The position numbers and the translations under genes are program-made. Source: Chryseobacterium gleum (GTDB lineage: Bacteria > Bacteroidota > Bacteroidia > Flavobacteriales_D > Crocinitomicaceae). Taken from it: a DNA stretch of 37,134 bases. Shown here piece after piece: positions 25,339 through 34,055 of the stretch. The number at the start of each line of letters is the position of its first letter. Within the stretch, counting starts at the first letter, position 1. The stretch covers positions 1 through 37,134 of the forward strand of contig CAMAPI010000014.1 of NCBI GenBank assembly GCA_945860065.1, in the 5' to 3' direction. The notes below the pieces were generated by a model, which saw only the letters and a program-made list of their open reading frames with translations, was not told the origin of the DNA and searched no databases.

Positions 25339-25673
25339 TTCTTTTTCAGTAACTCATCGATTTTCATGGCGTAATCCAACGAATCATCAATGTGAAAAAC
25401 CAAATCTGGGATTTTACGAAGATTTTTTAGGCGATTTCCAACTTCACGCCTAATTTTTCCTTGATTAGCGCGAATGTTTTCTAACACTACGTTTTTATCC
25501 GGGCCGGCAAAAACACTTAAAAAACAGCGAGCGAGGGATAAGTCGGATGTCACACGTACAACCGTCACCGTGACCATTGATCCAAGACAGATTTCTCCTG
25601 CATTGCGTTGAAAAAATGTAGATAATTCAGCCTGAATAACTGCTTCAATTTTGTTTTGTCGTATTGAACTCAT
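25335..25673 (-). CDS. rbfA: Ribosome-binding factor A
   Basis: A 112-residue KH-type protein needed for late maturation of the 30S subunit and 16S rRNA 5' end processing. Family features are the start SSIRQNKIEAVIQAELSTFF, VTVTVVRVTSDLSLARCFLSVF and the final IPDLVFHIDDSLDYAMKIDELL. It precedes the LolC/E-like permease (4-base overlap), an order known from many Bacteroidota. A -7 box (TAACTTTG) ends 4 nt before its ATG, so a leaderless transcript is expected although the GT2 gene ends only 33 bases upstream. Confidence 0.95.
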   Translation of the reverse strand: MSSIRQNKIEAVIQAELSTFFQRNAGEICLGSMVTVTVVRVTSDLSLARCFLSVFAGPDKNVVLENIRANQGKIRREVGNRLKNLRKIPDLVFHIDDSLDYAMKIDELLKKK

Positions 25674-25677
25674 GGTC

Positions 25678-25685
25678 CAAAGTTA
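25678..25685 (-). promoter_or_regulatory. -7 promoter element of rbfA
   Basis: Minus strand TAACTTTG, TAnnTTTG, exactly 4 nt before the ATG of rbfA. No clear -33. One of five such arrangements in the window. Confidence 0.55.
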
Positions 25686-25706
25686 TGAATTAAGAAGGAA
25701 ACTACG

Positions 25707-26675
25707 TTATTTGAGTGGAACTTTGCCGTCTATGGCTTCTTTCACCTGAAAAACACTCAATAATTTTTTATTCGGTGTTTTCTCTCTTCTATTTTTTCGC
25801 TCCAGCCGCAAGGATTTGAACTCTTTAAAAACCAAAAAAAAGGCCTTGAGATGCAGGGTTTTCCCAACTAGGAGGTGTGCAAATGACTGGATGAGCGCTT
25901 TGGCTAAATATGCCCAGTTTAAACCTGAGGGAAGATGTAAAAAATGCAGAAAGTGCTTATTCCGCTTTGCAATTATTTTCACCTTGTTATTTGGTAGTTT
26001 TTTAATCGTTGAGGATTGTTCATGGTAACAGATTGACGTTGGTTGAAAATACAGGCTCCAACCATTGCGCCATGCCTGAAGCCCGAGGTCTACATCTTCG
26101 GAATAGTACGGATTAAACAATTCACAAAAACCGCCTAATTCTAGCAGGTGTTTTCTACGAACCAGGGCATTTGCGCCAGACAAGAATAAGGTTGGCAAAA
26201 CCTGCGTGGCAGAAAAAGTGTTTTTATTACTCTCTATTTTCAACAAACCGATATGCGGGTTTTTCGCTCCATCTTGAGGCTCGTTTGTTTGTTTATCTAA
26301 AATTGCCCCCATTACTCCGAACGTTTGCTCATCTTGGAAAAGTGACAGCTGTGAACTGAAGTATCCGCTGCTTAAGTGAACGTCCGAATTCAAAAAACAC
26401 ACCAATTCCTTGGTGGCCCTACTTATTCCCCGATTCATGTTTCCCGCAAAACCCGTATTCACGTCGCTTTTTATAAAGATCAGCTCTGGGAAAATGCTCG
26501 TCGCTTGGTGAAATGACTCGTCGGTAGACGCGTCGTCTGAAACGATTATTTCATAATCAACAATCCCGCTAGTATCCAGTGCTTTATAAGCACAACTGAT
26601 GGTTTCAACCAATAACTGCTCTCCATTATAATTTGGAATAACGATCGAAACGCTCAATTTTATCAACTTGCTCAT
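25707..26675 (-). CDS. Family 2 glycosyltransferase (rhamnosyl/galactosyl-type)
   Basis: 322 residues. The GT-A domain is visible: SVSIVIPNYNGEQLL at the start, IIVSDDASTDES (about 43-54), NTGFAGNMNRGI, the DxD-like CFLNSDVHLS (about 92-101), GANALVRRKHLLELGGF and FNPYYSEDVDLGLQAWRNGW with the catalytic acidic residues. A basic C-terminal tail (about 240-322) follows, with one moderately hydrophobic stretch. Such enzymes add sugars to surface polysaccharides or O-antigen; the donor cannot be told. It is divergent from an MsbA-like exporter, and each has its own -7 box in the 88-base gap. Confidence 0.88.
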   Translation of the reverse strand: MSKLIKLSVSIVIPNYNGEQLLVETISCAYKALDTSGIVDYEIIVSDDASTDESFHQATSIFPELIFIKSDVNTGFAGNMNRGISRATKELVCFLNSDVHLSSGYFSSQLSLFQDEQTFGVMGAILDKQTNEPQDGAKNPHIGLLKIESNKNTFSATQVLPTLFLSGANALVRRKHLLELGGFCELFNPYYSEDVDLGLQAWRNGWSLYFQPTSICYHEQSSTIKKLPNNKVKIIAKRNKHFLHFLHLPSGLNWAYLAKALIQSFAHLLVGKTLHLKAFFLVFKEFKSLRLERKNRREKTPNKKLLSVFQVKEAIDGKVPLK

Positions 26676-26691
26676 ATGTATTAAAGAAGAA

Positions 26692-26699
26692 CAAAAGTA
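26692..26699 (-). promoter_or_regulatory. -7 promoter element of the GT2 gene
   Basis: Minus strand TACTTTTG, 16 nt before the ATG at 26675. The divergent -7 box of the exporter is 52 bases away, so both polymerases would compete in one short region. Confidence 0.5.
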
Positions 26700-26751
26700 C
26701 GCAATTTATCCCCCGTGATTATTGTGGTGTGTGTGGAGAAAAAGGATTGCT

Positions 26752-26759
26752 TATCTTTG
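26752..26759 (+). promoter_or_regulatory. -7 promoter element of the MsbA-like exporter
   Basis: TATCTTTG fits TAnnTTTG and ends 4 nt before the ATG at 26764, supporting that start and a leaderless mRNA. The next TTG upstream is 27 nt away (26722-26724), too far for a usual -33. Confidence 0.55.
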
Positions 26760-26763
26760 CTCT

Positions 26764-28608
26764 ATGAGAACCTTTTGGGAAATTTTTCGCTTTGCCTTTA
26801 AATACCGTATGTTGGCATTATTGACAATCATAGGGAATTTAATGTTCACGCTTTTTAATCTCCTTTCACTGGTTTTATTTATTCCCTTTTTACAGTTGAT
26901 TTTTAGCGCGAAAGAGCTAAAAACAGCGGTGATTCAACCACATTATTCTGGCGACTTAGGAACGCTTCCCTCTTATTGGGTAGATCTTTACAATTATGAG
27001 ATGCATCAAATGGTTGTTACTGACCCAAAACGCGCATTGATTACTGTTTGTTTGATGGTTTTTGGGGCTTTTTTCTTTAAAAACTTATCTCGGTATTTTG
27101 CCGTATGGTTTCAGTCCGAATTAAGGGCCCGAGTTGTTAGAGACATTCGCAATCTCCTTTATGAGAAGGCTATTCGGCTTCCTCTTGGTTTCCATGCAAA
27201 TGAAAGGAAAGGAGATCTTTTAACTAGAATGGGGCACGATGTTGGGGAGGTGGAAAACGCGGTTGTGTGCACTATAGAGTTGGTGTTTAGAGACCCTATT
27301 TCCATTTTGATTCATGTCGGAACCTTAATGTTTATCAGTGCTGAGTTGACCGTTGTTTCATTTTTCTTATTGCCGATTTCAGCATTTGTCATCTCTACCG
27401 TAGGAAAAAGTTTGAAACGCACAGCTAAGCAAGGACAAGAGCAGCTTGGATTATTAACGTCTTCTTTTGATGAGAGCTTGAGCGGGGTAAGAATCATTAA
27501 ATCTTTTAACGCGCTAAACTTTATGTCCGGTGTCTTTCAGGGGCTAAACCTGCGTCACCAAAAATTAACCACAAAGACCATTCGTAAAAAAGATGTGTCT
27601 TCCTTGTTAAATGAAACAATAGGGGCTGGTGTTATGATGTGTTTAGTTTGGTTTGGAGGGAAACAAATTCTTGAAGGAAATCAGGGTGGACATGCGCTAA
27701 CAGGTGAATTATTCATTACGTTCATTGTTGTTTTCTCCCAATTACTTCGTCCGATTCAAGCTGTATCCAGTGGTATTGCAGTGATTAATAAAGGGAAGGT
27801 TTCATTAGATCGAATCAATGAAATACTTCATAGTGATGAAAAAATCTTAGAAAAAGAAAACGCCCTTTCCTTAAGTGGCTTTTCTGATTCGATCGTTTTT
27901 GAACATGTTGGATTCAGGTACCAACATGAGCCGGTTCTAAAAAATGTTTGTTGGGAAGTTAAGAAGGGTTCAGCTGTTGCAATTGTAGGTGAATCGGGAA
28001 GCGGGAAATCGACATTAATGGACTTACTTTCTCGTTTTTACGACGTTTCTGAAGGTAGGATTTTAATTGATGGGAAGGACCTTCGCGACCTTAAAATTCA
28101 CGATTTGAGAGGTCTTACCGGCATCGTATCTCAAGAATCTATTTTATTCAATGTGACTGTTAGAGAAAACATTGCTTTTGGTGACGACAAACCCAACATG
28201 GAAAAAGTATTACATGCTGCGAAAGTCGCGAATGCCCATACATTCATTTCTGAGCTAGAGCATGGTTACGAAACGGTTATTGGTGAGAGAGGAAACAAAC
28301 TTTCTGGCGGACAAAAACAACGATTAAACATTGCGCGAGCGGTTTACAAAGACCCGGCTGTACTTATACTTGACGAGGCCACGTCTGCATTAGACACGGA
28401 ATCTGAGAAACTGGTACAAGATGCTTTGGAAACATTGATGCAGGGAAGAACATCTTTTGTTATTGCGCACCGCTTAAGCACGATAAAAAACGCGGATGAA
28501 ATTGTTGTATTATCCAAGGGTGAAATTGTTGAAAAAGGCAGCCACGAAGAGTTGCTTGTTGCAAAATCTCATTACTATAAATTCTGTTCGCTTCAGGGTT
28601 TAATTTAA
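26764..28608 (+). CDS. ABC exporter, MsbA-like
   Basis: A 614-residue half-transporter with six membrane helices over about residues 15-340 and an ATPase domain behind. Walker A GESGSGKST lies near residue 409, the signature LSGGQKQ near 513, Walker B VLILDEATS near 535 and the H-loop IAHRLS near 570; all key residues are intact. It probably flips lipid A or another lipid across the inner membrane, based on the family and the glycosyltransferase next to it; drug export is possible. The start is MRTFWEIF at 26764: a longer frame from 26722 would begin upstream of the promoter element and add a cysteine-rich stretch without family similarity. Confidence 0.92.
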   Translation: MRTFWEIFRFAFKYRMLALLTIIGNLMFTLFNLLSLVLFIPFLQLIFSAKELKTAVIQPHYSGDLGTLPSYWVDLYNYEMHQMVVTDPKRALITVCLMVFGAFFFKNLSRYFAVWFQSELRARVVRDIRNLLYEKAIRLPLGFHANERKGDLLTRMGHDVGEVENAVVCTIELVFRDPISILIHVGTLMFISAELTVVSFFLLPISAFVISTVGKSLKRTAKQGQEQLGLLTSSFDESLSGVRIIKSFNALNFMSGVFQGLNLRHQKLTTKTIRKKDVSSLLNETIGAGVMMCLVWFGGKQILEGNQGGHALTGELFITFIVVFSQLLRPIQAVSSGIAVINKGKVSLDRINEILHSDEKILEKENALSLSGFSDSIVFEHVGFRYQHEPVLKNVCWEVKKGSAVAIVGESGSGKSTLMDLLSRFYDVSEGRILIDGKDLRDLKIHDLRGLTGIVSQESILFNVTVRENIAFGDDKPNMEKVLHAAKVANAHTFISELEHGYETVIGERGNKLSGGQKQRLNIARAVYKDPAVLILDEATSALDTESEKLVQDALETLMQGRTSFVIAHRLSTIKNADEIVVLSKGEIVEKGSHEELLVAKSHYYKFCSLQGLI

Positions 28609-28683
28609 ATTCTATGTTAATTGAGTGTGCCTATAAACACTTTGTCACAAAAATTGTTATGAGTAAATTAAAAACTTTATCAC

Positions 28684-28691
28684 TAAATTTG
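28684..28691 (+). promoter_or_regulatory. -7 promoter element of the desaturase gene
   Basis: TAAATTTG, a TAnnTTTG match with 17 nt to the ATG at 28709. TTG at 28654-28656 is 27 nt upstream; the -33 element is therefore uncertain. Confidence 0.5.
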
Positions 28692-28708
28692 TACCCTAAA
28701 CGAATCGT

Positions 28709-29818
28709 ATGAATCATCAAACAGTGTCTTTTTCAAAAGAAACAAACGTAGAATTCTACAAAACATTAAGATCTAGAGTAAATAATTATTTCAAGGAAAA
28801 AAACATTAGTCGCCATGCAAATGCTACGATGGTGATTAAAACAATTGTCATGCTAGCCATTTACTTGGTTCCTTTTGGGGTTTTATTTGTGTCCGGGCTG
28901 GATTCCTGGGTGTATTTACTTTGTTGGATTGGGATGGGTATTGGCATGGCTGGATGTGGTCTTTCCATTATGCATGACGCAAACCACGGAGCATATTCGC
29001 GAAATGAAACAATCAATAAAGCCATTGGAAATGTATTGATTTTACTAGGCGGAAGCGCTGTAAACTGGAAAATTCAACACAACGTTTTACACCATACGTA
29101 TACCAACGTCACTCACTTAGACGAGGACATCGATCCACCAGCAAAGCTTCTTAGATTTAGTCCACACAAAACAAGATATCCTGCACACAAATTTCAACAC
29201 TTGTATGCGTGGTTTTTTTATGGAATGATGACCATGATGTGGTTTTCCACAAAAGACTTTAAACAAGCGAAGCGCTACAACAAAAAGGACTTAATTAAAA
29301 CACAAGGAACCACTTATGCGCGTCACATGGCATTTATTGTTTTATTCAAAATCATTTATGTTGGTACGTTTATCATTTGTCCATTCTGGCTTAGTCCTGC
29401 TTCTTGGTACATTACACTTCTTGGGTTCATCATTATGCACTTTATCGCTGGGTTTATTCTTTCGGTCATTTTCCAGCCGGCACATGTTGTTCCAACTTCC
29501 AGCTTCCCTATGCCAGATGAATCGGGTAATATTGAAGCAGATTGGGCGGTTAATCAATTGTACAATACCGCGGACTTTGCTCCTAAATCGAAGCTTTTCT
29601 CTTGGTATGTTGGGGGATTAAATTTCCAGGTTGAGCACCACTTATTCCCAAATATTTGCCACGTTCACTATAGCAAATTAGCAGAAATAGTTAAATCGAC
29701 AGCGCATGAGTTTAACCTTCCTTATTACTCATATGAGACGTTTTTAGGCGCCTTAGCTGACCACACAAAAATGCTTTACAACCTTGGTCATTACGACGAG
29801 GCCCCTGCAATACATTAA
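28709..29818 (+). CDS. Fatty acid desaturase (acyl-lipid/acyl-CoA, front-end-like)
   Basis: A di-iron membrane enzyme that introduces a cis double bond in fatty acyl chains using oxygen, adjusting membrane fluidity. The three histidine boxes are complete in 369 residues: HDANHG (89-94), HNVLHH (124-129) and QVEHH (307-311), the third with glutamine as in front-end (delta-5/delta-6-type) desaturases. Four hydrophobic helices lie at about 43-62, 66-85, 208-228 and 235-255. No cytochrome b5 domain is fused, so electrons must come from a separate ferredoxin or cytochrome. Position of the double bond cannot be read from sequence. It has its own promoter and is followed after 9 bases by the YjbR gene. 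Confidence 0.92.
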   Translation: MNHQTVSFSKETNVEFYKTLRSRVNNYFKEKNISRHANATMVIKTIVMLAIYLVPFGVLFVSGLDSWVYLLCWIGMGIGMAGCGLSIMHDANHGAYSRNETINKAIGNVLILLGGSAVNWKIQHNVLHHTYTNVTHLDEDIDPPAKLLRFSPHKTRYPAHKFQHLYAWFFYGMMTMMWFSTKDFKQAKRYNKKDLIKTQGTTYARHMAFIVLFKIIYVGTFIICPFWLSPASWYITLLGFIIMHFIAGFILSVIFQPAHVVPTSSFPMPDESGNIEADWAVNQLYNTADFAPKSKLFSWYVGGLNFQVEHHLFPNICHVHYSKLAEIVKSTAHEFNLPYYSYETFLGALADHTKMLYNLGHYDEAPAIH

Positions 29819-29827
29819 TCCCTTTGT

Positions 29828-30178
29828 ATGTTTTTGGATGATTTAAGAAATCATTGTATTCAAAAACCCGGGGTAAGTGAAGGCTTCCCTTTTGATCAAA
29901 AAACCTTGGTTTTCAAGGTTTGTGGAAAGATGTTTGCCTTAATGGATGTTGAAATCTTTGATTCCGTCAATCTAAAATGTGATCCAGAATGGGCCCGCGA
30001 ACTTCGCGAACGTTTTCAAGCTGTGCGTCCAGGATTTCACATGAACAAAACGCATTGGAATACGGTGTTTTTGTTTGAAGATGTCAACGACAAATTTCTC
30101 CTAGAATTAGTGGACCATTCTTATCATTTAGTTTACGCAAGTCTTCCTAAAAAAATTCGAGATGAAAATCCGCTTTGA
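29828..30178 (+). CDS. MmcQ/YjbR family protein
   Basis: 116 residues of the small CyaY-like fold family MmcQ/YjbR. It shows KPGVSEGFPFDQKTLVFKVCGKMFALMD, the usual family start with a conserved aromatic/glycine pattern, followed by NLKCDPEWARELRERF and GFHMNKTHWNTVFL, then a C-terminal LVDHSYHLVYASLPKKIR. DNA binding has been proposed for the family from structure, without a firm role. It overlaps the S4-domain gene downstream by 17 bases. Confidence 0.93.
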   Translation: MFLDDLRNHCIQKPGVSEGFPFDQKTLVFKVCGKMFALMDVEIFDSVNLKCDPEWARELRERFQAVRPGFHMNKTHWNTVFLFEDVNDKFLLELVDHSYHLVYASLPKKIRDENPL

Positions 30179-30539
30179 TAAATTTATTTGGTGTGTTCGT
30201 TTAGCTAAAACGCGCTCTCAGGCGAGTGAGCTCATCACTAAAGGCCGTTTTCAACTGAATGGTCAATCAAGCAAGCCGTCAAAAGAAATAAAAACAGGAG
30301 ACATCATTGGGGTTCAAAAAAACAGCGCTGTTTTTGAATTTAAAATCAAGCAGCTTTTAGATAAAAGACTGGGCGCTGCTCTTGTTGTCGAATACATAGA
30401 AGACCTCACGCGAGAGGAAGAAATTGCCAAGTACAAAGAATACCTACTTGCACAAAAAGCCTACAGAGAAACAGATGGAAAACCAACAAAGAAAGACCGA
30501 AGAGAATTAGATAAGTTCCTTGATGACTGGGAAGATTAA
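30162..30539 (+). CDS. S4-domain RNA-binding protein, Hsp15 (HslR)-like
   Basis: 125 residues. The S4 domain covers about 2-60: RFDKFIWCVRLAKTRSQASELITKGRFQLNG, then KPSKEIKTGDII. A lysine/glutamate-rich tail follows. In E. coli Hsp15 binds 50S subunits that still carry a nascent chain after premature dissociation and allows recycling; the same role is likely here but not shown. The start overlaps the YjbR gene by 17 bases. The stop shares TTAA with the stop of the convergent dehydrogenase gene. Confidence 0.92.
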   Translation: MKIRFDKFIWCVRLAKTRSQASELITKGRFQLNGQSSKPSKEIKTGDIIGVQKNSAVFEFKIKQLLDKRLGAALVVEYIEDLTREEEIAKYKEYLLAQKAYRETDGKPTKKDRRELDKFLDDWED

Positions 30540-31489
30540 TCTTTTGAATAATAATAAGCTACTATTTTTTCAGCTAAAACATTACTTAGTTTAAAGTAAC
30601 TTTCTGTTGTCCAACCCGCAACATGAGGACTTAAAAGCACATTTTTTGCGCTCAATAAATACGCAAGTTCTTCACTTGGCTCCTGTTCAAAAAACGATTC
30701 GAAGTTGGAACGCTCGAACTCTAATACATCAAGGCAAGCGCCCTTAATTTTACCTAATTTCAATCCGCTCACCAAGACTTTCGTGTCCACAATTTTTCCT
30801 CTAGAAACATTCAATAAATAAATTGACTTCTGACAACGTTCTAAAAAAGTCTCATTGAAAAAATGGGCTGTTTCTTTGTTTTGAGGAATGTGGAAACTAA
30901 TAACATCTGCCTGTTCTAATATCGCCTCCAAGGTACATTCCTGAACAAAACGATCCCCGAAACCGGTTTTATATTTATCGTAGGCCATTAATTTCACATC
31001 AAAACCACTCAGTTTTTTTGCAAAAGCAGCGCCATTATTCCCAAACCCTATAATTCCGATTGTTTTTCCGTCTAACTCCACTCCTCTATTTCCTTCTCTA
31101 TCCCATATCCCGTTGCGAATTTCCTGATCGGAAAGTGATAAGTGATTAAACAAAGACAAAATCATACCCAGGGCGTGTTCTGCCACGGCGTTTTTATTTC
31201 CCTCTGGTGAGTTAAACAGGCGTATTCCTTTTTCATGACAATATGAGACGTCTATGTTCTCAAGGCCGGACCCTGATCGTGCAATAAACTGAATATCAGA
31301 AAGTTGTGATAATATTTCCTTGGTCAAGGTTATTCTAGACCGAATGACTAAACCGACGGCACTAATGATTCTCGGCAACAATTCACTACTAGCAACTTTC
31401 GTTAAATCAACGCATGTAAAACCGCATTTTGTGAGCCGTTCCTCCAAAACGGGATGAACCGTGTCAATAAAATAAACCTCGCCCTTCAT
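30536..31489 (-). CDS. D-2-hydroxyacid dehydrogenase (phosphoglycerate dehydrogenase-like)
   Basis: An NAD-dependent cytosolic dehydrogenase of 317 residues. The Rossmann motif is IGIIGFGNNG (about 145-154). The catalytic residues of the family are seen: arginine in NVSRGKIVD, glutamate in LDVLEFE and histidine in LSPHVAGWT. The closest description is D-3-phosphoglycerate dehydrogenase-like, without the C-terminal ACT regulatory domain; substrate is thus open (serine pathway or another 2-hydroxyacid). ATG at 31489 (MKGEVYFIDT) is chosen because a TACTTTTG box lies 16 nt upstream; a longer frame from 31543 would start before that promoter and carries no family similarity. Confidence 0.9.
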   Translation of the reverse strand: MKGEVYFIDTVHPVLEERLTKCGFTCVDLTKVASSELLPRIISAVGLVIRSRITLTKEILSQLSDIQFIARSGSGLENIDVSYCHEKGIRLFNSPEGNKNAVAEHALGMILSLFNHLSLSDQEIRNGIWDREGNRGVELDGKTIGIIGFGNNGAAFAKKLSGFDVKLMAYDKYKTGFGDRFVQECTLEAILEQADVISFHIPQNKETAHFFNETFLERCQKSIYLLNVSRGKIVDTKVLVSGLKLGKIKGACLDVLEFERSNFESFFEQEPSEELAYLLSAKNVLLSPHVAGWTTESYFKLSNVLAEKIVAYYYSKD

Positions 31490-31505
31490 TGTTTGTTGAT
31501 TTAAC

Positions 31506-31513
31506 CAAAAGTA
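31506..31513 (-). promoter_or_regulatory. -7 promoter element of the D-2-hydroxyacid dehydrogenase
   Basis: Minus strand TACTTTTG, TAnnTTTG, 16 nt before the ATG at 31489. It decides the start of that gene. Confidence 0.55.
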
Positions 31514-31630
31514 ATCATTCGGAACGAACCATGTGGAACACAACGGTATTTAAGTAGAAATTAGAATCCACAGGTTTTAGTGCTTTTCTGTTAAAACGCC
31601 CAAAAAAAGGCCTTCATATATGGAGTTTAA

Positions 31631-31680
31631 CGACACATCGTGTTGTCGCCTAAGTAATCCGTTGTTTTTAAACACTTAGG
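31631..31680 (-). other. Two adjacent inverted repeats downstream of mnmG
   Basis: The 218-base space between mnmG and the dehydrogenase start (31490-31707) contains CGACACATCGTGTTGTCG (31631-31648, a hairpin with one bulge) and directly next to it CCTAAGT ... ACTTAGG (31649-31655 and 31674-31680, 7 bp perfect). On the minus strand a run of seven T residues occurs further down (31602-31608) behind AAGGCC. They may act as a mnmG transcript end or a small RNA, but no standard terminator is formed. Confidence 0.35.
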
Positions 31681-31707
31681 GCTGCTTAATCACCCTTAAA
31701 ACGCGTA

Positions 31708-33579
31708 TTATCGGCCCAGGTGGATCAGCAACACAGAAATATCACTGGGGGAGACCCCTGAAACACGTGCGGCTTGACCAATTGTGCGTGGTTGTATCTT
31801 TTTGAGTTTCTCCTTTGCCTCAAGTGAAACACTTTTCATTTCATCATAGTTTACCGTTTTGGGAATGATTAAATCTTCGAGTCGGAATAATTTATTTGCT
31901 TGTTCTTTTTCTCTTTCGATATAACCTTCATACTTTAATTGTATTTCCGTTTGGACAAGTACATCTGGATCAATTTCAGCGGCGATCAGGGCTGCGCTTT
32001 TTGCCTCCGGACAAACGGATAATAAATCATCTAATCTAATGTGTGGCCGCGTTAACAAGCTGGTTATTTTTACTTGTTGATTGATCGGCATGGATTCCTT
32101 TTCTATCAACATTTGGTTTGCCTGCTCGGGTGTAACACCAATTTTTCGCAACTCCTTTTTTAACCAACTTGTCTGTTTAATTTTGTATTCAACCAGCGCC
32201 AGTCTATTGTCGTCCGCAAGCCCAATGGCATGTCCAAGCGGGGTTAGCCTTTCGTCAGCGTTATCCTGTCTCAATAATATTCTAAATTCCGCTCTGCTAG
32301 TAAACATTCGATATGGCTCGTCCGTCCCTTTAGTGATTAAATCATCAATTAGCACGCCTATATAAGCATCGCTTCTGGTTAGTATAAACGGTTCTTTGTC
32401 TTTTGTTTTTAGGTGGGCGTTGATTCCAGCCATCAATCCTTGACAGGCCGCTTCTTCATAACCAGTAGTACCATTGATTTGTCCCGCAAAATACAGTCCC
32501 TCCACGAGCTTTGTTTCAAGTGTGTGTTTTAATTGAGTTGGGGGGAAGTAATCATATTCTATGGCATAGCCCGGTCTAAACATCTTCACCTTTTCAAAAC
32601 CAGGAATGGTTTTTAATGCCGCTAACTGTATGTCCTCAGGAAGGGATGTACTAAATCCATTCACATAAATTTCCACCGTTTCCCAGCCCTCTGGTTCGAC
32701 AAAAATTTGATGTCTATCTCGGTCCGCAAAACGATTGATCTTATCCTCAATGCTTGGGCAATACCGGGGGCCCGTGCTTTTAATCGACCCGTTAAACATA
32801 GGGGATCGATCAAAACCCGTTCTTAATAGGTTGTGAGTTGCAGTATTTGTATAAGTAATATAACAGGGCATTTGTTTTGTCAGGGCCTTTGTGTTGGAAT
32901 AACTAAACTTAGATGGGTTTTCGTCTCCCGGCTGCACATCCATTTTTGAATAATCCAATGAGCGTCCATCTACCCTGGGCGGTGTTCCTGTTTTCATCCT
33001 TCCAGCCTCAAAACCTAGTTTGATTAAGTTCTCCGTAATCCCTGTTGATGCCTTTTCCGCTGCGCGGCCGCCGCCAAATTGTTTTTCGCCAAGATGGATC
33101 AAGCCATTTAAAAAGGTGCCGTTAGTTAACACAACCGCATCTGCGTAAATGTTAATATCCATTGCCGTTTTAACACCCACAACCTTGCCTTGTTCTACCA
33201 AAACACCCGTGCACATGTCTTGCCAAAAATCCACGTTCGTGTTTTTCTCCAATAACAATCTCCACTCCCAGGAAAACATAGCTCTATCATTCTGTGCCCG
33301 AGGGGACCACATCGCTGGTCCTTTTGACATGTTCAGCATCCGAAACTGTATCGCGCTTTTATCGCTGACGATGCCGGATCCGCCTCCTAGCGCATCTATT
33401 TCACGAACAATTTGTCCCTTTGCAACCCCGCCCATTGCTGGGTTACAACTCATCTGAGCAATGGTGTTCATATTCATGGTAAGCAACAAAACCTTGCTGC
33501 CCATTTTTGCTGCGGCATTTGCCGCCTCACAGCCAGCGTGTCCCGCCCCCACTACTATTACGTCGTATTTATCTAACAT
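31708..33579 (-). CDS. mnmG: tRNA uridine-5-carboxymethylaminomethyl modification enzyme MnmG (GidA)
   Basis: With MnmE, this FAD enzyme builds the 5-carboxymethylaminomethyl group on the wobble uridine of several tRNAs, using glycine and methylene-tetrahydrofolate. 623 residues, the normal length. The FAD motif [14 protein letters not shown] is at 7-20; [11 protein letters not shown] (about 46-56), [11 protein letters not shown], the catalytic-cysteine region YCPSIEDK and [16 protein letters not shown] are all present, and the C-terminal MnmE-binding helices end with [13 protein letters not shown]. The ATG lies 7 bases from a perfect parS site, as gidA is often close to the replication origin in bacteria. 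Confidence 0.97.
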   Translation of the reverse strand: MLDKYDVIVVGAGHAGCEAANAAAKMGSKVLLLTMNMNTIAQMSCNPAMGGVAKGQIVREIDALGGGSGIVSDKSAIQFRMLNMSKGPAMWSPRAQNDRAMFSWEWRLLLEKNTNVDFWQDMCTGVLVEQGKVVGVKTAMDINIYADAVVLTNGTFLNGLIHLGEKQFGGGRAAEKASTGITENLIKLGFEAGRMKTGTPPRVDGRSLDYSKMDVQPGDENPSKFSYSNTKALTKQMPCYITYTNTATHNLLRTGFDRSPMFNGSIKSTGPRYCPSIEDKINRFADRDRHQIFVEPEGWETVEIYVNGFSTSLPEDIQLAALKTIPGFEKVKMFRPGYAIEYDYFPPTQLKHTLETKLVEGLYFAGQINGTTGYEEAACQGLMAGINAHLKTKDKEPFILTRSDAYIGVLIDDLITKGTDEPYRMFTSRAEFRILLRQDNADERLTPLGHAIGLADDNRLALVEYKIKQTSWLKKELRKIGVTPEQANQMLIEKESMPINQQVKITSLLTRPHIRLDDLLSVCPEAKSAALIAAEIDPDVLVQTEIQLKYEGYIEREKEQANKLFRLEDLIIPKTVNYDEMKSVSLEAKEKLKKIQPRTIGQAARVSGVSPSDISVLLIHLGR

Positions 33580-33585
33580 GTGCTT

Positions 33586-33601
33586 TGTTTCACGTGAAAC
33601 A
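33586..33601. other. parS: parS site 1 (ParB binding)
   Basis: TGTTTCACGTGAAACA is a 16-bp perfect palindrome identical to the bacterial chromosomal parS consensus. It is located 6 bases upstream of the mnmG start codon, in the ybeY-mnmG gap. ParB would load here and spread; ParA, ParB and SMC use such sites to segregate the origin region. No parA/parB genes are in the window. Confidence 0.92.
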
Positions 33602-33623
33602 CGTTTAAGTTTTTTATAACTAT

Positions 33624-34055
33624 TCAGACTGTTTCACGTGAAACAAATCTATTTAGGTAGTGAGACTCTTTTGACCTCATCATTAAAATATCCTTTTCCC
33701 GCTTGTCTTTGTATCCGCACAGGTGCAAGGCCCCATGAAAGACAACCCGGTATAGCTCTTCCTTAAAACTCACTTTTTCAATCTCGCTGTTGTCTAGCAC
33801 GCGATCAAGAGAGATAATCAAGTCACCATTAACACGGCCATTTTCACAGTAATCAAACGTAATAATATCCGTGTAATAGTCATGTTGTAAAAAATCTTGA
33901 TTTACCTTCAACAAATACTCGTCACCACAAAAAACAATGGATACATCACCGGTCCGAAATCCTTCTGCTTCTATTAAAACCCGCAAGTAATTCTTTAATT
34001 CCCTGATCTTTAAAAACGCCGGCTTTTTAACATCAATTAAACTTAGAGAAATCAT
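33624..34055 (-). CDS. ybeY: Endoribonuclease YbeY (rRNA maturation factor)
   Basis: A metal-dependent RNase for 16S rRNA 3' end maturation and ribosome quality control; 143 residues. The zinc motif reads [12 protein letters not shown]: the first two histidines are present, but the third (H of GYDH in E. coli) is replaced. I remember GYKDK as usual in Bacteroidota YbeY proteins, so it is a lineage form and not damage. [11 protein letters not shown] and [11 protein letters not shown] are the other conserved parts. The last codons, for FVSRET, are formed by a parS palindrome. The ATG overlaps the upstream ATPase gene stop (ATGA). Confidence 0.93.
   Translation of the reverse strand: MISLSLIDVKKPAFLKIRELKNYLRVLIEAEGFRTGDVSIVFCGDEYLLKVNQDFLQHDYYTDIITFDYCENGRVNGDLIISLDRVLDNSEIEKVSFKEELYRVVFHGALHLCGYKDKREKDILMMRSKESHYLNRFVSRETV
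33630..33645. other. parS: parS site 2 (ParB binding), inside the end of ybeY
   Basis: A second perfect TGTTTCACGTGAAACA, 44 bp centre to centre from site 1. It lies wholly within the coding sequence of ybeY and encodes the residues V-S-R-E-T with flanking bases, two codons before the stop region, so the protein tail is fixed by the DNA site. Confidence 0.92.

Noticed and set aside
33586-33645. parS sites as a sign of a plasmid or integrated element
   Set aside because: The 16-mer is the chromosomal consensus, and the surrounding genes (mnmG, ybeY) are core; no plasmid or phage genes are near.
33700-33760. YbeY as a damaged enzyme because of the missing third histidine (GYKDK for GYDH)
   Set aside because: The frame is intact and this variant is, to my memory, common in Bacteroidota; more likely a lineage form.
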